A DNA stretch of 64,000 nt from contig NZ_BBRK01000004.1 in the NCBI RefSeq assembly GCF_002090115.1, forward strand, positions 1,054,001 to 1,118,000. Direction: 5' to 3'. The DNA comes from Demequina sp. NBRC 110054. Its GTDB lineage: Bacteria > Actinomycetota > Actinomycetes > Actinomycetales > Demequinaceae. Numbering within the stretch: position 1 is the first letter of the stretch; each line of letters opens with the position of its first letter. This document shows positions 49,179 to 58,600 of the stretch, piece by piece. The notes beneath the pieces were generated by a model. The model was not told the DNA's origin. It was given only the letters and a program-made list of their open reading frames with translations, and made no database searches. The translations under genes and the position numbers were made by a program.

Positions 49179-49397
49179 ATGGCCTCGAGCATCGACATCA
49201 CCGTCCAGGGCATGACCTGCGGCGGCTGCGCCAATAAGGTCCGCACCGTCCTTGAGGGCACCGACGGCATTGCCGGCGCGGAGATCGACGTCGCGTCGGG
49301 CGCCGTCAAGGTCCTCATCGACGGCACTGTGCCCGCCGATGACCTCGAGTTCGCGATCGACGAGGCCGTCACCGGCGTCGGCTACACCGTCGCCTGA
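49179..49397 (+). CDS. copZ: Copper chaperone CopZ
   Basis: A 72-residue single HMA domain: ITVQGMTCGGCANKVRTVLE (Cu-binding CxxC), GIAGAEIDVASGAVKVLIDG, EFAIDEAVTGVGYTVA. ATG 49179 follows GAAGGAG. It is transcribed from the CueR-type promoter just upstream and should deliver Cu(I) to the ATPase encoded next. Confidence 0.95.
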   Translation: MASSIDITVQGMTCGGCANKVRTVLEGTDGIAGAEIDVASGAVKVLIDGTVPADDLEFAIDEAVTGVGYTVA

Positions 49398-49438
49398 GCC
49401 GAGCGCCGCGCCCCCGACGTCTCCCGTGCGCTGCGGGC

Positions 49439-49513
49439 GCCCGCTTCAGCGCACGCGATGTCTCCTGTAGGCGACTCATGCCCGCTTCGGCGCCAGAAAT
49501 GTCACCTGTAGGC
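49439..49513. repeat. Direct repeats between copZ and copA
   Basis: Two units of about 34 bp, 49439-49472 and 49480-49513, share GCCCGCTTCRGCGC and ATGTC-CCTGTAGGC; a third, worn copy is visible at 49414-49445. The 31 bases 49456-49486 match the complement of 55498-55528 at 28 positions. The repeats lie within the 147-bp gap before copA; no promoter is obvious. Confidence 0.8.
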
Positions 49514-49544
49514 CAGTGAGACCCTCTCTCCCCTGGAGACCCCG

Positions 49545-51857
49545 ATGAGCACCCCCACCGACACGGCCCCCGCAGCCGACTCGAATGCCGCCCCCGTCAC
49601 GCTCCCCGTCGAGGGCATGACGTGCTCGAGCTGCGCCGCCACGATCCAGGGCGGCCTCGCCCGGCTCGACGGCGTCGCCGACGCGAACGTCAACTTCGCG
49701 ACCCGCCGCGCCACCGTCCAGGCGGACGGCACGATCGACCCCGACGTGCTCGCCGAGATGATGCGCTCGACCATCGCGAGCCTCGGCTACGAGGTGCCCG
49801 CGCAGGAGGCCGACGGCGACCAGCTCGCGCACGAGCACGAGCAGCACGCCAGGTCCGACGCCGCGCGGATCGCCGACTACCGCCGTCGCTTCATGGTCGC
49901 GGCGGTCCTCACCGTGCCGCTCATGGCGATCTCGATGATCCCCGCCCTGCAGTTCGGCGGATGGGAGTGGCTGGCCCTCGCGCTCGCGACCCCGGTGGTC
50001 GCGTGGTCCGCGTGGCCCTTCCACCGCGCGACGATCGGCGCGGCCCGTCACCTCAGCACCACTATGGACACCCTCGTGACGATCGGCACCGTCGCGGCGT
50101 GGACGTGGTCGACGGTCGTGCTCGTGGGACACGCGACCGGCGCACTCGCGCACACGCACGTCTACTTCGAGACCGGCGCGGTGATCGTCACCCTGATCCT
50201 GCTCGGCAAGTGGATGGAGGTGCGCTCGTCGGCCCGTGCGGGCGACGCGATCCGCGCGCTCAGCACCCACCAGGCAAGCACCGCGACCCTCGAGGACGGC
50301 AGCATCATCGACCGCGCCGACCTCGAGATCGGCATGCGCTTCGTCACGCGTCCGGGTGAGATCGTCGCGACCGACGGCGTCGTCGTCGACGGCGAGGCCG
50401 CGGTCGACGCGAGCCTCGTCACCGGCGAGTCCGTGCCGGTGCGCGTGGAGGCCGGCGGCGACGTGGTCGGCGGCACGGTCGCCACGGACGGCGCCCTCAC
50501 GATCGAGGCGACCCGCGTCGGCTCCCAGACGATGCTGGCTCAGATCGCGCGGATGGTGGACGAGGCGCAGAACGGCCGGGCGCGCGTGCAGCGCCTCGCC
50601 GACAGGGTCGCGCGGATCTTCGTGCCTGCGGTGATCGCGCTCAGCGTGCTGACCCTCGCGGGCTGGCTCGTCACGGGCCACGGCGCCGCCGACGCGTTCA
50701 CTGCGGCGGTCGCGGTGCTCATCATCAGCTGCCCGTGCGCGCTCGGCCTCGCGACGCCGCTCGCGATCATGGTCGGTACGGGCCGCGGTGCGCAGCTCGG
50801 CGTGCTCGTCAAGGGCCCCGAGGCGCTCGAGGACACGCGCGAGGTCACGACCATCGTCCTCGACAAGACGGGCACCGTGACCGAGGGGCGCATGACCCTC
50901 GTCTCCGCCGTGGCCGCGGGCGACCACAAGGACGAGGCCGAAGCGCTGCTCGACGCCGTCGCCTCGGTCGAGGCCCGCTCGGAGCACCCGATCGCGAAGG
51001 CCATCGCGGACTCCCGCCCCGGCCGCGTCCCCGTCAAGGGCTTCCGCGCGCTCGCGGGCTCGGGGGTCGTGGCGACCGTCAAGGGCGCGGCCGCCGACGG
51101 CTCGAACGCCGAGGTGCACGTCGGCTCCCGCCGCCTGTTCGACGAGGTGCCCGCCGAGATCGAGGAGCTCGCCCAGGCCTCGGAGCGCGAGGGCCGCACA
51201 GCCGTGCTCGCTGGCCGCGCCCCCGCATCGTCCGGGGGTCTGGGGACCGGGGCGCTCGCCGTCCGCCCGCCGCTCGTCGCCGAGGCGATCCTCGTGGTGA
51301 GCGACGTCGTGAAGCCCACCTCGCACGAGGCCGTGGAGGCCTTCCGCGATCTCGGCCTCGACGTCGTCCTGCTTACTGGCGACAACATGCGCGCCGCCAA
51401 GGTGGTCGCGGACGAGGTCGGCATCGAGCGCGTCATCGCCGAGGTCCTCCCCGCCGACAAGGCCGACGTGGTGGCCGGGCTCCAGGCCGAGGGCGCCCGC
51501 GTCGCGATGGTCGGCGACGGCATCAACGACGCCCCCGCGCTCGCCCAGGCCGACCTGGGGCTCGCGGTCGGGACCGGCACCGACGTGGCTCGCGAGGCCT
51601 CAGACCTCACGATCGTGTCGGGCGACCTGCGCGCCGCCGCCGATGCGATCGCCCTGTCCCGGCGCACCCTGTCGACGATCCGCGGGAACCTGTTCTGGGC
51701 CTTCGCGTACAACACGGCGGCGATCCCGCTCGCGGCGCTCGGCATCCTCAACCCGATGATCGCGGCGGCCGCGATGGGCGGCTCGAGCCTGTTCGTCGTC
51801 GGGAACTCGCTGCGGCTGCGGGGCTTCGCGGGCTACCGCTCGGCGTCGGCCGACTGA
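49545..51857 (+). CDS. copA: Copper-translocating P-type ATPase CopA
   Basis: A 770-residue P1B-1 ATPase exporting Cu(I). N-terminal HMA domain (VEGMTCSSCAATIQGGLARL), membrane helices, TGES phosphatase loop (LVTGESVPVRV), metal-binding SCPCALGLATP, phosphorylation DKTGTVTEGRM, SEHPIAKAI, TGDNMRAAKVVADEVGIERV, GDGINDAPALAQ, and the AYNTAAIPLAA and MGGSSLFVVGNSLRL signatures of copper pumps. Unusual: after EGRTAVL the expected short strand is replaced by AGRAPASSGGLGTGALAVRP, about 20 extra residues containing a dispersed-motif copy. The C-terminal 25 bp overlap the end of the convergent PrsW-like gene. Confidence 0.97.
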   Translation: MSTPTDTAPAADSNAAPVTLPVEGMTCSSCAATIQGGLARLDGVADANVNFATRRATVQADGTIDPDVLAEMMRSTIASLGYEVPAQEADGDQLAHEHEQHARSDAARIADYRRRFMVAAVLTVPLMAISMIPALQFGGWEWLALALATPVVAWSAWPFHRATIGAARHLSTTMDTLVTIGTVAAWTWSTVVLVGHATGALAHTHVYFETGAVIVTLILLGKWMEVRSSARAGDAIRALSTHQASTATLEDGSIIDRADLEIGMRFVTRPGEIVATDGVVVDGEAAVDASLVTGESVPVRVEAGGDVVGGTVATDGALTIEATRVGSQTMLAQIARMVDEAQNGRARVQRLADRVARIFVPAVIALSVLTLAGWLVTGHGAADAFTAAVAVLIISCPCALGLATPLAIMVGTGRGAQLGVLVKGPEALEDTREVTTIVLDKTGTVTEGRMTLVSAVAAGDHKDEAEALLDAVASVEARSEHPIAKAIADSRPGRVPVKGFRALAGSGVVATVKGAAADGSNAEVHVGSRRLFDEVPAEIEELAQASEREGRTAVLAGRAPASSGGLGTGALAVRPPLVAEAILVVSDVVKPTSHEAVEAFRDLGLDVVLLTGDNMRAAKVVADEVGIERVIAEVLPADKADVVAGLQAEGARVAMVGDGINDAPALAQADLGLAVGTGTDVAREASDLTIVSGDLRAAADAIALSRRTLSTIRGNLFWAFAYNTAAIPLAALGILNPMIAAAAMGGSSLFVVGNSLRLRGFAGYRSASAD

Positions 51858-53020
51858 TCCTGCGCGCGCGAGGGCGTCGCTGTCGCTGATGCGCTCGCGG
51901 ACGCGCCGATCGCGTCGCTCTCCGCGGCCTCGACCGCCTTGCGCGCGTGCTGGAGCTCCTGGATCGCCTGGTTGTAGCGCACGGATCCCACGCCGTCGTC
52001 GTGCGCCGTGATGAGGACGTCGAGCTGCGCGCGCTGGAAGCGCGCGAACGCGAGCGCCGCGACCGGGCCGTAGCGCTCGGCCATGTCGCGACGGTTGCTG
52101 CGGCGCTCGCGGCGGTTCTCGAGGCTCGCGAAGTCGACGGTGCTGACGTGCTCGTCGGGCACCAGGTCCCGCGCGTCGAGGTGCAGCGCGCGCCGCTCGC
52201 GCATGTGCACCCAGCGCAGCGTGGCGAGCGCGAGGATGAGCACGGGCACGCTCTTGACGATCGCGGTCGGCACGGTGCCCAGCTGGATCAGCGGCGAGTT
52301 GAAGAAGCCGTGCAGGAGCATCGAGGCGCCAAGCGATCCGACGAGCACGGACCAGCGTCGTCCCGGGCCGCTCACCGAGCCGAAGAAGTACCCGACCGCA
52401 GCGCCCGTGATCGCGGTGTAGGTGGCGTGCGACCACAGGCCCGTGACGAAGCCGCGCAGCACGAAGGTCTCGAGCACGACCGAGGCCTCGGCACCCTGGG
52501 CGGACCACTGGGTCGAGTACAGGAAGTTCTCCGTCACCTGGAAGCCGAGCCCGACGAAGACGCCGAAGAAGAGGCCGTCGGACGCGGATCTCACGCGCGC
52601 GCCCGGGATGAACGCGAGCGCGGCGACCACGAGCATCTTGAGCGGCTCCTCGACCACGGGCGCCGCGATCGCCGAGTCCCACGGGGAGGTGCCACCGCGC
52701 AGCGAGGCGAGGATGCCGTGCATGGCCGGGGCGGCGACCATCGCGATGCCCGCGACGAGCACGGCGCCGCTCACGTACGCGACCGTCGTCGTGCGCAGCG
52801 AGCGACGCTCGAACATCTCGAAGCGGTAGATCAGCAGACCCGCGACGATGCTGTAGGCCGACCACAGGGCGAACGCCAGCAGGCCGAGCGCGGGCTCGGA
52901 GATGAGCGCGTTCCAGAAGGCCGGGGCCAGCCTCACGGCTCCGGCGAGGGTGAGGACCAGTCCCACCCACAGCACGGGGTGGCGGAAGTCGAGGACGGAG
53001 GTGGTGCGAGGTGCGATCAT
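51833..53020 (-). CDS. PrsW-family intramembrane metalloprotease
   Basis: A 395-residue protein with about eight helices in the first 300 residues and the PrsW motifs: APVVEEPLKMLVVAALAF (EExxK), GLGFQVTENFLYSTQ (ENxxY), GLWSHATYTAITGAAVGYFF (His) and LGASMLLHGFFNSP (His). The hydrophilic C-terminal tail (QAIQELQHARKAVEAAESDA) ends in low-complexity Ala/Ser. In Bacillus PrsW cleaves an anti-sigma factor; here no anti-sigma is adjacent. ATG 53020 overlaps the preceding gene's stop by four bases. The 3' end overlaps copA by 25 bp on the opposite strand. Confidence 0.9.
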   Translation of the reverse strand: MIAPRTTSVLDFRHPVLWVGLVLTLAGAVRLAPAFWNALISEPALGLLAFALWSAYSIVAGLLIYRFEMFERRSLRTTTVAYVSGAVLVAGIAMVAAPAMHGILASLRGGTSPWDSAIAAPVVEEPLKMLVVAALAFIPGARVRSASDGLFFGVFVGLGFQVTENFLYSTQWSAQGAEASVVLETFVLRGFVTGLWSHATYTAITGAAVGYFFGSVSGPGRRWSVLVGSLGASMLLHGFFNSPLIQLGTVPTAIVKSVPVLILALATLRWVHMRERRALHLDARDLVPDEHVSTVDFASLENRRERRSNRRDMAERYGPVAALAFARFQRAQLDVLITAHDDGVGSVRYNQAIQELQHARKAVEAAESDAIGASASASATATPSRAQDQSADAER

Positions 53021-53604
53021 GAGTTGTTCGCCTTCGAGAAGCGCAGCGACTCGACGAGCGCCTGTGCCGACCCGAACACCGTCTCGAGCGAGGTGGCGGG
53101 CGAGGTCATCACGACCGACACCTGCTGGTCGTCGTGCTGCACGATCCACACCAGTTGAGCGTCGGTGGGGTTCTGCGCCGACAGCAGGATCGCGGGGTCG
53201 CCCGCGATCGTCTCGAACTCCTGCGGCGCGCTCACGACCCACTGGCCCTCGGTGTCGCTCTCGAGCTGGTCGAGGGTGGGCTGGATCGCCTCCTCAAGGC
53301 TGCCGCTCACCGCGATCACGGGCGTCACGATCAGGGTCGCGCCGGCCTGGGTGAAGACGTGGAAGGTCTCCGAGTCGGCGTCGTACGCCCAGCCCTCGGG
53401 CGGGACGACGCTCGTGCCCTGGGCGGCGACGATGCGGCCGGCATCGACCGACGGGGCGCGCAGCGCGCCATCGATCATGGGCAGGCCGACCAGGTAGAAC
53501 ACCGCGATGAGCGCGACGATCAGCGCGCTGCGGAAGCCGGTGCGACCGATGAGCTGGATCGAGAGGGGGATGCGGCCGGTCACGCCCGTCTCGGGAAGGA
53601 ACAT
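53017..53604 (-). CDS. Membrane-anchored extracytoplasmic protein
   Basis: A 195-residue protein. One helix (ALIVALIAVFYLVGLPMIDG) near the N-terminus anchors an exported domain: VVPPEGWAYDADSETFHVFT, GATLIVTPVIAVSGSLEEAI, QPTLDQLESDTEGQWVVSAP, LVWIVQHDDQQVSVVMTSPA, ALVESLRFS. The pattern of strands and final helix is reminiscent of PsbP/DUF1795-like folds, but I am not confident. It is translationally coupled to the PrsW-like protease (4-nt overlap), so it may be its substrate or a regulator. Confidence 0.6.
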   Translation of the reverse strand: MFLPETGVTGRIPLSIQLIGRTGFRSALIVALIAVFYLVGLPMIDGALRAPSVDAGRIVAAQGTSVVPPEGWAYDADSETFHVFTQAGATLIVTPVIAVSGSLEEAIQPTLDQLESDTEGQWVVSAPQEFETIAGDPAILLSAQNPTDAQLVWIVQHDDQQVSVVMTSPATSLETVFGSAQALVESLRFSKANNS

Positions 53605-53725
53605 GTGCTCTCCCTCCCGCTCGACTGCCGACCTTGTGGGCCTGCGTCCAGAATATCCCGAGCCCGTGGCCCGGTCAGGCTCGGTGTGGAGAGAGTCGGG
53701 ACTGCGCGGGTCAGGACTGCGCCGG

Positions 53726-54190
53726 TCAGGACTGCGCGGCAGTCCGGCGGATCTGCGTGACGACCGCCTGCGCGAGCTCGTACAGCCCTGCGAGGTCGTG
53801 GCGGACCTCGGCAAGCTCGAGGTCCGCGGCCTCGGCGACGACGCAGCGGTCGCCCTGACGGACGAAGAACCGCACGCGCCCCGGATCGGGGAAGGACAGG
53901 TCGGGCAGGGGGAGCATCTCGTCGACCCACGCGCCCGCCTCCGAGAGGAAGGCGTGCGCGGCATGACGGACGGCATCGTGGGTGCCCGCGCCGACCACCC
54001 CGCCACCGGTGCTCATGAGCAGCGATGTGGTGCCGTCCCATCCGCAGATCAGCGTCACTGCGACGTCGGGCATCGCGACGTCCATCCCCGCGAGCCACGC
54101 CTCGGCGTCGAGCGGGGCGCCGTAGTCCGCGGCCGGCGCGGTGAGCGCGCGCTCCCGCACGTGCGCGGTCGCGTCCGATGCCCTGCTCAC
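53726..54190 (-). CDS. Hypothetical protein
   Basis: A 154-residue soluble protein, GTG 54190. Blocks: RERALTAPAADYGAPLDAEA, WLAGMDVAMPDVAVTLICGW, DGTTSLLMSTGGGVVGAGTH, DAVRHAAHAFLSEAGAWVDE, VRFFVRQGDRCVVAEAADLE, LAGLYELAQAVVTQIRRTA. The strand-helix-strand rhythm with a Gly-rich loop (STGGGVVGAG) is mildly roadblock-like, but I would not call it. The reading frame upstream of 54190 is a shadow of metZ. Between it and metZ are two dispersed-motif copies. Confidence 0.62.
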   Translation of the reverse strand: MSRASDATAHVRERALTAPAADYGAPLDAEAWLAGMDVAMPDVAVTLICGWDGTTSLLMSTGGGVVGAGTHDAVRHAAHAFLSEAGAWVDEMLPLPDLSFPDPGRVRFFVRQGDRCVVAEAADLELAEVRHDLAGLYELAQAVVTQIRRTAAQS

Positions 54191-54231
54191 GGGCGCCGCC
54201 TTCCCTGTGGCTGCACGCGAATGCCAGACGC

Positions 54232-54260
54232 CCGCATCGTCCCCGGCCCCCGCATCGTCC
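54232..54260. repeat. Two tandem copies of the dispersed motif
   Basis: CCGCATCGTCC at 54232-54242 and again at 54250-54260, 18 bp apart. The second has the extended CCGCATCGTCCCTGG form. They fill the 74-bp gap between metZ (stop 54265) and the next gene. Confidence 0.9.
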
Positions 54261-54264
54261 CTGG

Positions 54265-55482
54265 TCAGACGGCCGCGAGTGCGCGCTCGAGGTCCTCGCG
54301 GAGGTCCTCGACGTCCTCGAGGCCGATGCTCAGGCGCACGGTCGCGGCGGACATGCCGACCTTCGCTCGGCCCTCGGCGCCGAGCTTGCGGTGCGTCGTG
54401 GTCGCGGGGTGCGTCGCGATGGACTTCGCGTCGCCCAGGTTGTTGGAGATGTCGATGACCTGGAGCGCGTCCATGAAGCGGAAGGCCGCGGCCTTGGCCT
54501 CGTCGCAGTGCGGGTCCACGCCCTCGGGCAGTGCGATGTCGATCGTCACGAGCGTGCCGCCGAGCGTCATCTGGGCCTTCGCGAGGTCGTGCTGCGGGTG
54601 CGAGGGCAGGAACGGGTAGCGGGCCACGGCGACCTTGGGGTGGGCGTCGAGCCACGTCGCGAGGTCGTGTGCTGACGCGGACTGGGCTTTGACGCGCACG
54701 CCGATCGTCTCGAGCGACTTGCCGAGCACCCACGCGTTGAAAGGCGACAGCGAGGTGCCGATGTTGCGCACCAGCTGACGGACCTTGTCGACGTACTCGA
54801 GGCCGCCCAGGACGGCGCCGCCGAGGACGCGGCCCTGGCCGTCGATGTGCTTGGTCGCCGAATACACGACGGCGTCCGCGCCAAGCTCGAGCGGCTTCTG
54901 GCCGAGCGGGGTCGCGAACACGTTGTCGACGACGAGCAGCGCGCCCGCCTTGCGTGAGAGCTCCGCGACGTGCGGGATGTCGACGACGTCCTGCATCGGG
55001 TTGGTCGGCGACTCGAGATACACGGCCGTCGCGGGGGTCGCGAGGACGCGCTCCCAGTCGGCGGGGTCGGTCGCGTCGACGTAGTCGACCGTGATGCCCC
55101 AGTTCGCGAAGTAGTCGTTGAAGACGTTGATCGAGGAGCCGAACAGCGCGCGCGAGGACACGAGGCGGTCGCCCTGCTTCAGCACCGCGGCGAGCGAGAC
55201 GAAGACCGCGGCCATGCCGGTCGAGGTCGCGAAGCAGTCCTCCGCGCCCTCGATCGCGGCGAGCCGCTCCTCGAACATCGTCACCGTGGGGTTGGCGTAC
55301 CGCGAGTACTGGTAGCGCTCGATCTCGCCCGCGAACGCCGCCTCGGCCTCGGCGGCGGTCGGATAGATGTAGCCCTGCGTCATGAAGATGGGCTCGGCCA
55401 TCTCATCGAAGGGCGTGCGGTGGAGGCCGCCGCGCACGGCGAGCGTGTCGGGGCGGAACGCGGGGACGTCGGCGTCGGTCAT
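54265..55482 (-). CDS. metZ: O-succinylhomoserine sulfhydrylase
   Basis: A 405-residue PLP enzyme of the Cys/Met metabolism family, forming homocysteine from O-succinylhomoserine and sulfide. Seen: LAVRGGLHRTPFDEMAEPIF, YSRYANPTVTMFEERLAAIE, CFATSTGMAAVFVSLAAVLK, LESPTNPMQDVVDIPHVAEL, LLVVDNVFATPLGQKPLELG, VVYSATKHIDGQGRVLGGAV (PLP lysine in SATKHIDGQ), LSIGLEDVEDLREDL. The HIDGQGRVLGG and SIGLEDVEDL forms favour MetZ over MetB. Other family members (MetB, MGL) are the alternatives. Full length. Confidence 0.9.
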   Translation of the reverse strand: MTDADVPAFRPDTLAVRGGLHRTPFDEMAEPIFMTQGYIYPTAAEAEAAFAGEIERYQYSRYANPTVTMFEERLAAIEGAEDCFATSTGMAAVFVSLAAVLKQGDRLVSSRALFGSSINVFNDYFANWGITVDYVDATDPADWERVLATPATAVYLESPTNPMQDVVDIPHVAELSRKAGALLVVDNVFATPLGQKPLELGADAVVYSATKHIDGQGRVLGGAVLGGLEYVDKVRQLVRNIGTSLSPFNAWVLGKSLETIGVRVKAQSASAHDLATWLDAHPKVAVARYPFLPSHPQHDLAKAQMTLGGTLVTIDIALPEGVDPHCDEAKAAAFRFMDALQVIDISNNLGDAKSIATHPATTTHRKLGAEGRAKVGMSAATVRLSIGLEDVEDLREDLERALAAV

Positions 55483-55497
55483 GAGGTCAGCGTACCG

Positions 55498-55557
55498 AGC
55501 GGGCGTGAGTTGCCTACAGGCGACATCGATGGGCGGCCAGCGGGCGTGAGTTGCCTA
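55498..55557. repeat. Direct repeat upstream of metZ, related to the copZ-copA repeats
   Basis: AGCGGGCGTGAGTTGCCTA at 55498-55516 and again at 55539-55557. The first, extended to 31 bp, is an inverted match (28/31) to 49456-49486. The 134-bp gap holds these and the terminator of the lamin-tail gene. Confidence 0.85.
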
Positions 55558-55566
55558 TGCATGACA

Positions 55567-55602
55567 GAGGGGCCCGGCGACCGCACGATCGCCGGGCCCC
55601 TC
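55567..55602 (-). terminator. Terminator of the lamin-tail protein gene
   Basis: GAGGGGCCCGGCGA (55567-55580) and TCGCCGGGCCCCTC (55589-55602) form a perfect 14-bp stem with an 8-base loop, 15 bases beyond the stop codon. Confidence 0.85.
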
Positions 55603-55616
55603 CGGGGCATGCTGCG

Positions 55617-58600
55617 TCAGCCCGCGAGCGGCAGCCTCCGCCGCGCGATCAGCACGCCGACGCCGGCGAGCGCGAGGAGGGCGCCGAGCGCGAGCCCGGT
55701 CGCGTCGCCGCCTGTCGCGGCGAGGGCCGCCGAGGTGATCGTGATGTCGGCCGAGCCGATGAGCTCGCCCTCCGCGTCGTACACGTACAGCGTGTGCGTG
55801 CCGACGGCGATGTCGGAGGGGATCGTCACCTGGATGGTGCCGTCCGCAGCGACCGTGAGCGTGCCGAGGTCGACCACGTCCGAGTGGATCTCGGCCGAGA
55901 CCTCCTCGCCCGCGTACTCGTCGTCGTCCCCGACCTGGATGGTGATCGTCTCGCCCTGCGTCGCCGACGACGGCGCGGAGATGCCGGAGCCGGAGCCCGC
56001 CGTGCCCGACTCGCCCTCGGAACCGTCTCCGGAACCGTCGTCGCTTGCCCCGTCGTCGGAGCCGTCCTCCGTGCCGTCGTCGTCGGACACGTCCGCCGAG
56101 TCGAGCGCGGTGCCGACGTTCCCGACGCATGGCAGGGTGCCCGTGCGCAGCGAGTAGTCGTCGGTGTCGGCGTCGTCCGCGTAGTAGGTCGGGACGGAGC
56201 CGTCGACGCACACCGTGGAGTCGCCGATCGCGAAGCCCTCGTTGGCGATCCCGTCGTCCATGCCGGCGGGGTTGTCGTACAGCGCCTGGACCGTGAACGC
56301 GCCGTCCTCGATCGTGTACAGCGCGATCCGGCCGTCGCAGGCCTCGTCGCAGACCACCCACAGCGCGCCCGCGCCGGAGAACTGCACGTCGGCTACGAGG
56401 TCGAACGAGACGGACTCGGTCGAGATCGTCGCGATCAGGACCGACGAGCCGTCGTCCATGAGCGCGACGACGTATGCCGCCGCGGTGGTCTCGACGCCCA
56501 CGACGAACAGCCCGTTGCCGTGGTCGGCGTAGTCGGCCGGGTCGTAGGCGAGCCCGGTCGACTCGTCGACGAAGCCCTCGTCCACGAGCCACGCGTCGGG
56601 GATCCACGTGACGCCCTCGAGGCCGCCGTTGGCCGACAGTGTCGGCAGCAGCGAAGCGAGGTTCCACTCGTCGGTCGCGGACAGCGTGCCGCTGCCGGTC
56701 ACGTCGTAGCGCAGCACGGACGGGCGGCTCACCGAGCTTGCGTCGTTGTTGCGCTCGGTCGAGACGTAGACGACGTCCTCCTCGTCGGTCACGGTGACGC
56801 CCTCGGCGTCGACGACTCCGGTGCCGTCGCCGTAGCGCAGCGTCCACTGGTCGAGGATCGCGCCGTCGACGGCCAGGTGGTAGAGCAGGCCATCGCCGTT
56901 CTGGACGGCCCACAGGGTGCCGGGCTCGTCGGTGCCAGAGGCCGCGTAGTCGATGCCGGACATGTCGCCGGTGAAGTCGTCGGCGCCGTCCAGGACCGAC
57001 ACGTCCTCGCCGCCGGGCCACGGCGACGAGTTGACGATGCCCTCGCAGCTGTTCTGGTCGCCCGGCGTCGGTGCGAGAGTCGTCTCGAACTCGCCGGTGC
57101 CGTCGGGGCAGCGGCCGTAGGTGGTCGCCGCGTGCTCGGTCCAGGCGTAGGAGTCGAGCTCGGTGGTGCCGTCGGTATCGAACAGGTGCACCTCGTCGCC
57201 GCCGCCCAGGCCGAAGTCGAAGGTGTCCTTGTCGACTACGAGGAACTCTCCCGGCGCGAGCGAGCCCTCGGTGAACGTGTAGCGGTGGTCGGCCGTGTCG
57301 TCGTCCGTGAGCACCAGGCCCGCGAGGTCGACGGTCGTCGAGCCGATGTTCGTCAGCTCGACCCAGTCGGGCCCGTCGGCGTCGTCGCTCGACTCGACCT
57401 CGTTGACGCGGATCGGCACCGAGCAGTCGTTCGGCTCGCCCTGCGTGGACACCGTGGTGTCGGTCCAGTCGCCCGTGCCGTCGGGGCAGCGGCCCCACGT
57501 GACGCTCGCGTGCGCGTCCCACGTCGCCTTCGCGGCGAGCTCGCCCGACAGGTCGTAGAGGCGGAACGTGTCTCCGTCGCCCAGGCCGAAGTCGAAGCCC
57601 TCGGGGTAGGTCGCCGACTGCTGGTCGATCACGACGATGCCGTAGGCCGGGACGACGGTGCCGTCCGGGACCACGTCGGTGCGGCTGTCGTCGTTGTCCT
57701 TGATGGACCAGCCGGAGATGTCGATCGGCGAGCCGGTCAGGTTGATGACCTCGACCCAGTCGGTGTCGTCGCCGTTGGACTCGACCTCGTTGATGGCGAG
57801 ATCGCCCGAGTAGTCGTCGGGCTCGCCGCTGGCCTCGACCAGCGTCGCACCGTCGCAGTCGTTGGCCGTGCCGGGGGTCGGGGAGACGGTGTCGTGGAAC
57901 TCGCCCGTGCCGTCGGGGCAGCGGCCGTAGGTGACGGCCGCGTGGTTGCCCTCGGGCCAGGTCCAGGTCTCGAACGGCGTCGCGGCGCCGGAGGCGATCT
58001 CCGCGAGGGCCGTGCCGGCCGAGAACAGCTGCACGGTGTCGCCCTTGCCCAGGCCGAAGTCGAAGTCGCCGGTCTCGGTGTCGTCGTCGTACTTGGTGAG
58101 GACCACGAAGCCGCCTGCGGGGATCGGCTCGAGCCCGGTGATCGTGAAGGCGTCCTCCTCGGCGTCCTCGGTCTTGCCGTCCATGACGATTACGCCGTTG
58201 ACGTCGAGGTCCTCGTCCGAGGTGTTGATGAGCTCGATCCAGTCCTCGCCGGCCAGGACGCTGTCGTCGCCGTCGGACTCGATCTCGTTGATCACGAGCG
58301 AGTCCTCGACGGTCGCGGCCTCCTCGTCGCACGAGTTGGCGGTGCCGGGCGTCTCAGGGAGCTCGGCCCAGTCGCCGGTGCCGTCGGGGCAGCGGCCCCA
58401 CGCGTTGGCGGTGTCGTCGGGGTTGCCGGTCAGCGCGTAGCTGTCGACGAGGGTCTCGTCGTCGGTGGCGAACAGGCGGATCGTGTCGTCGCTGCCGATG
58501 CCGAACAGGAAGTCGTCCTTGTCGAGCAGGAGGTAGGCGCCCGCGGCGAGGGTGGTGCCCTCGGCGAACTGGAGGTGGTCCTCGTCGTCGTCCTTGTCAT

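Noticed and set aside
49414..49513. Possible CRISPR or attachment site between copZ and copA
   Set aside because: Only two to three degenerate units, no cas genes and no integrase; a related repeat also lies upstream of metZ.
55483..55616. S-adenosylmethionine riboswitch in front of metZ
   Set aside because: The gap is filled by direct repeats and the lamin-tail terminator; I see no conserved riboswitch core.
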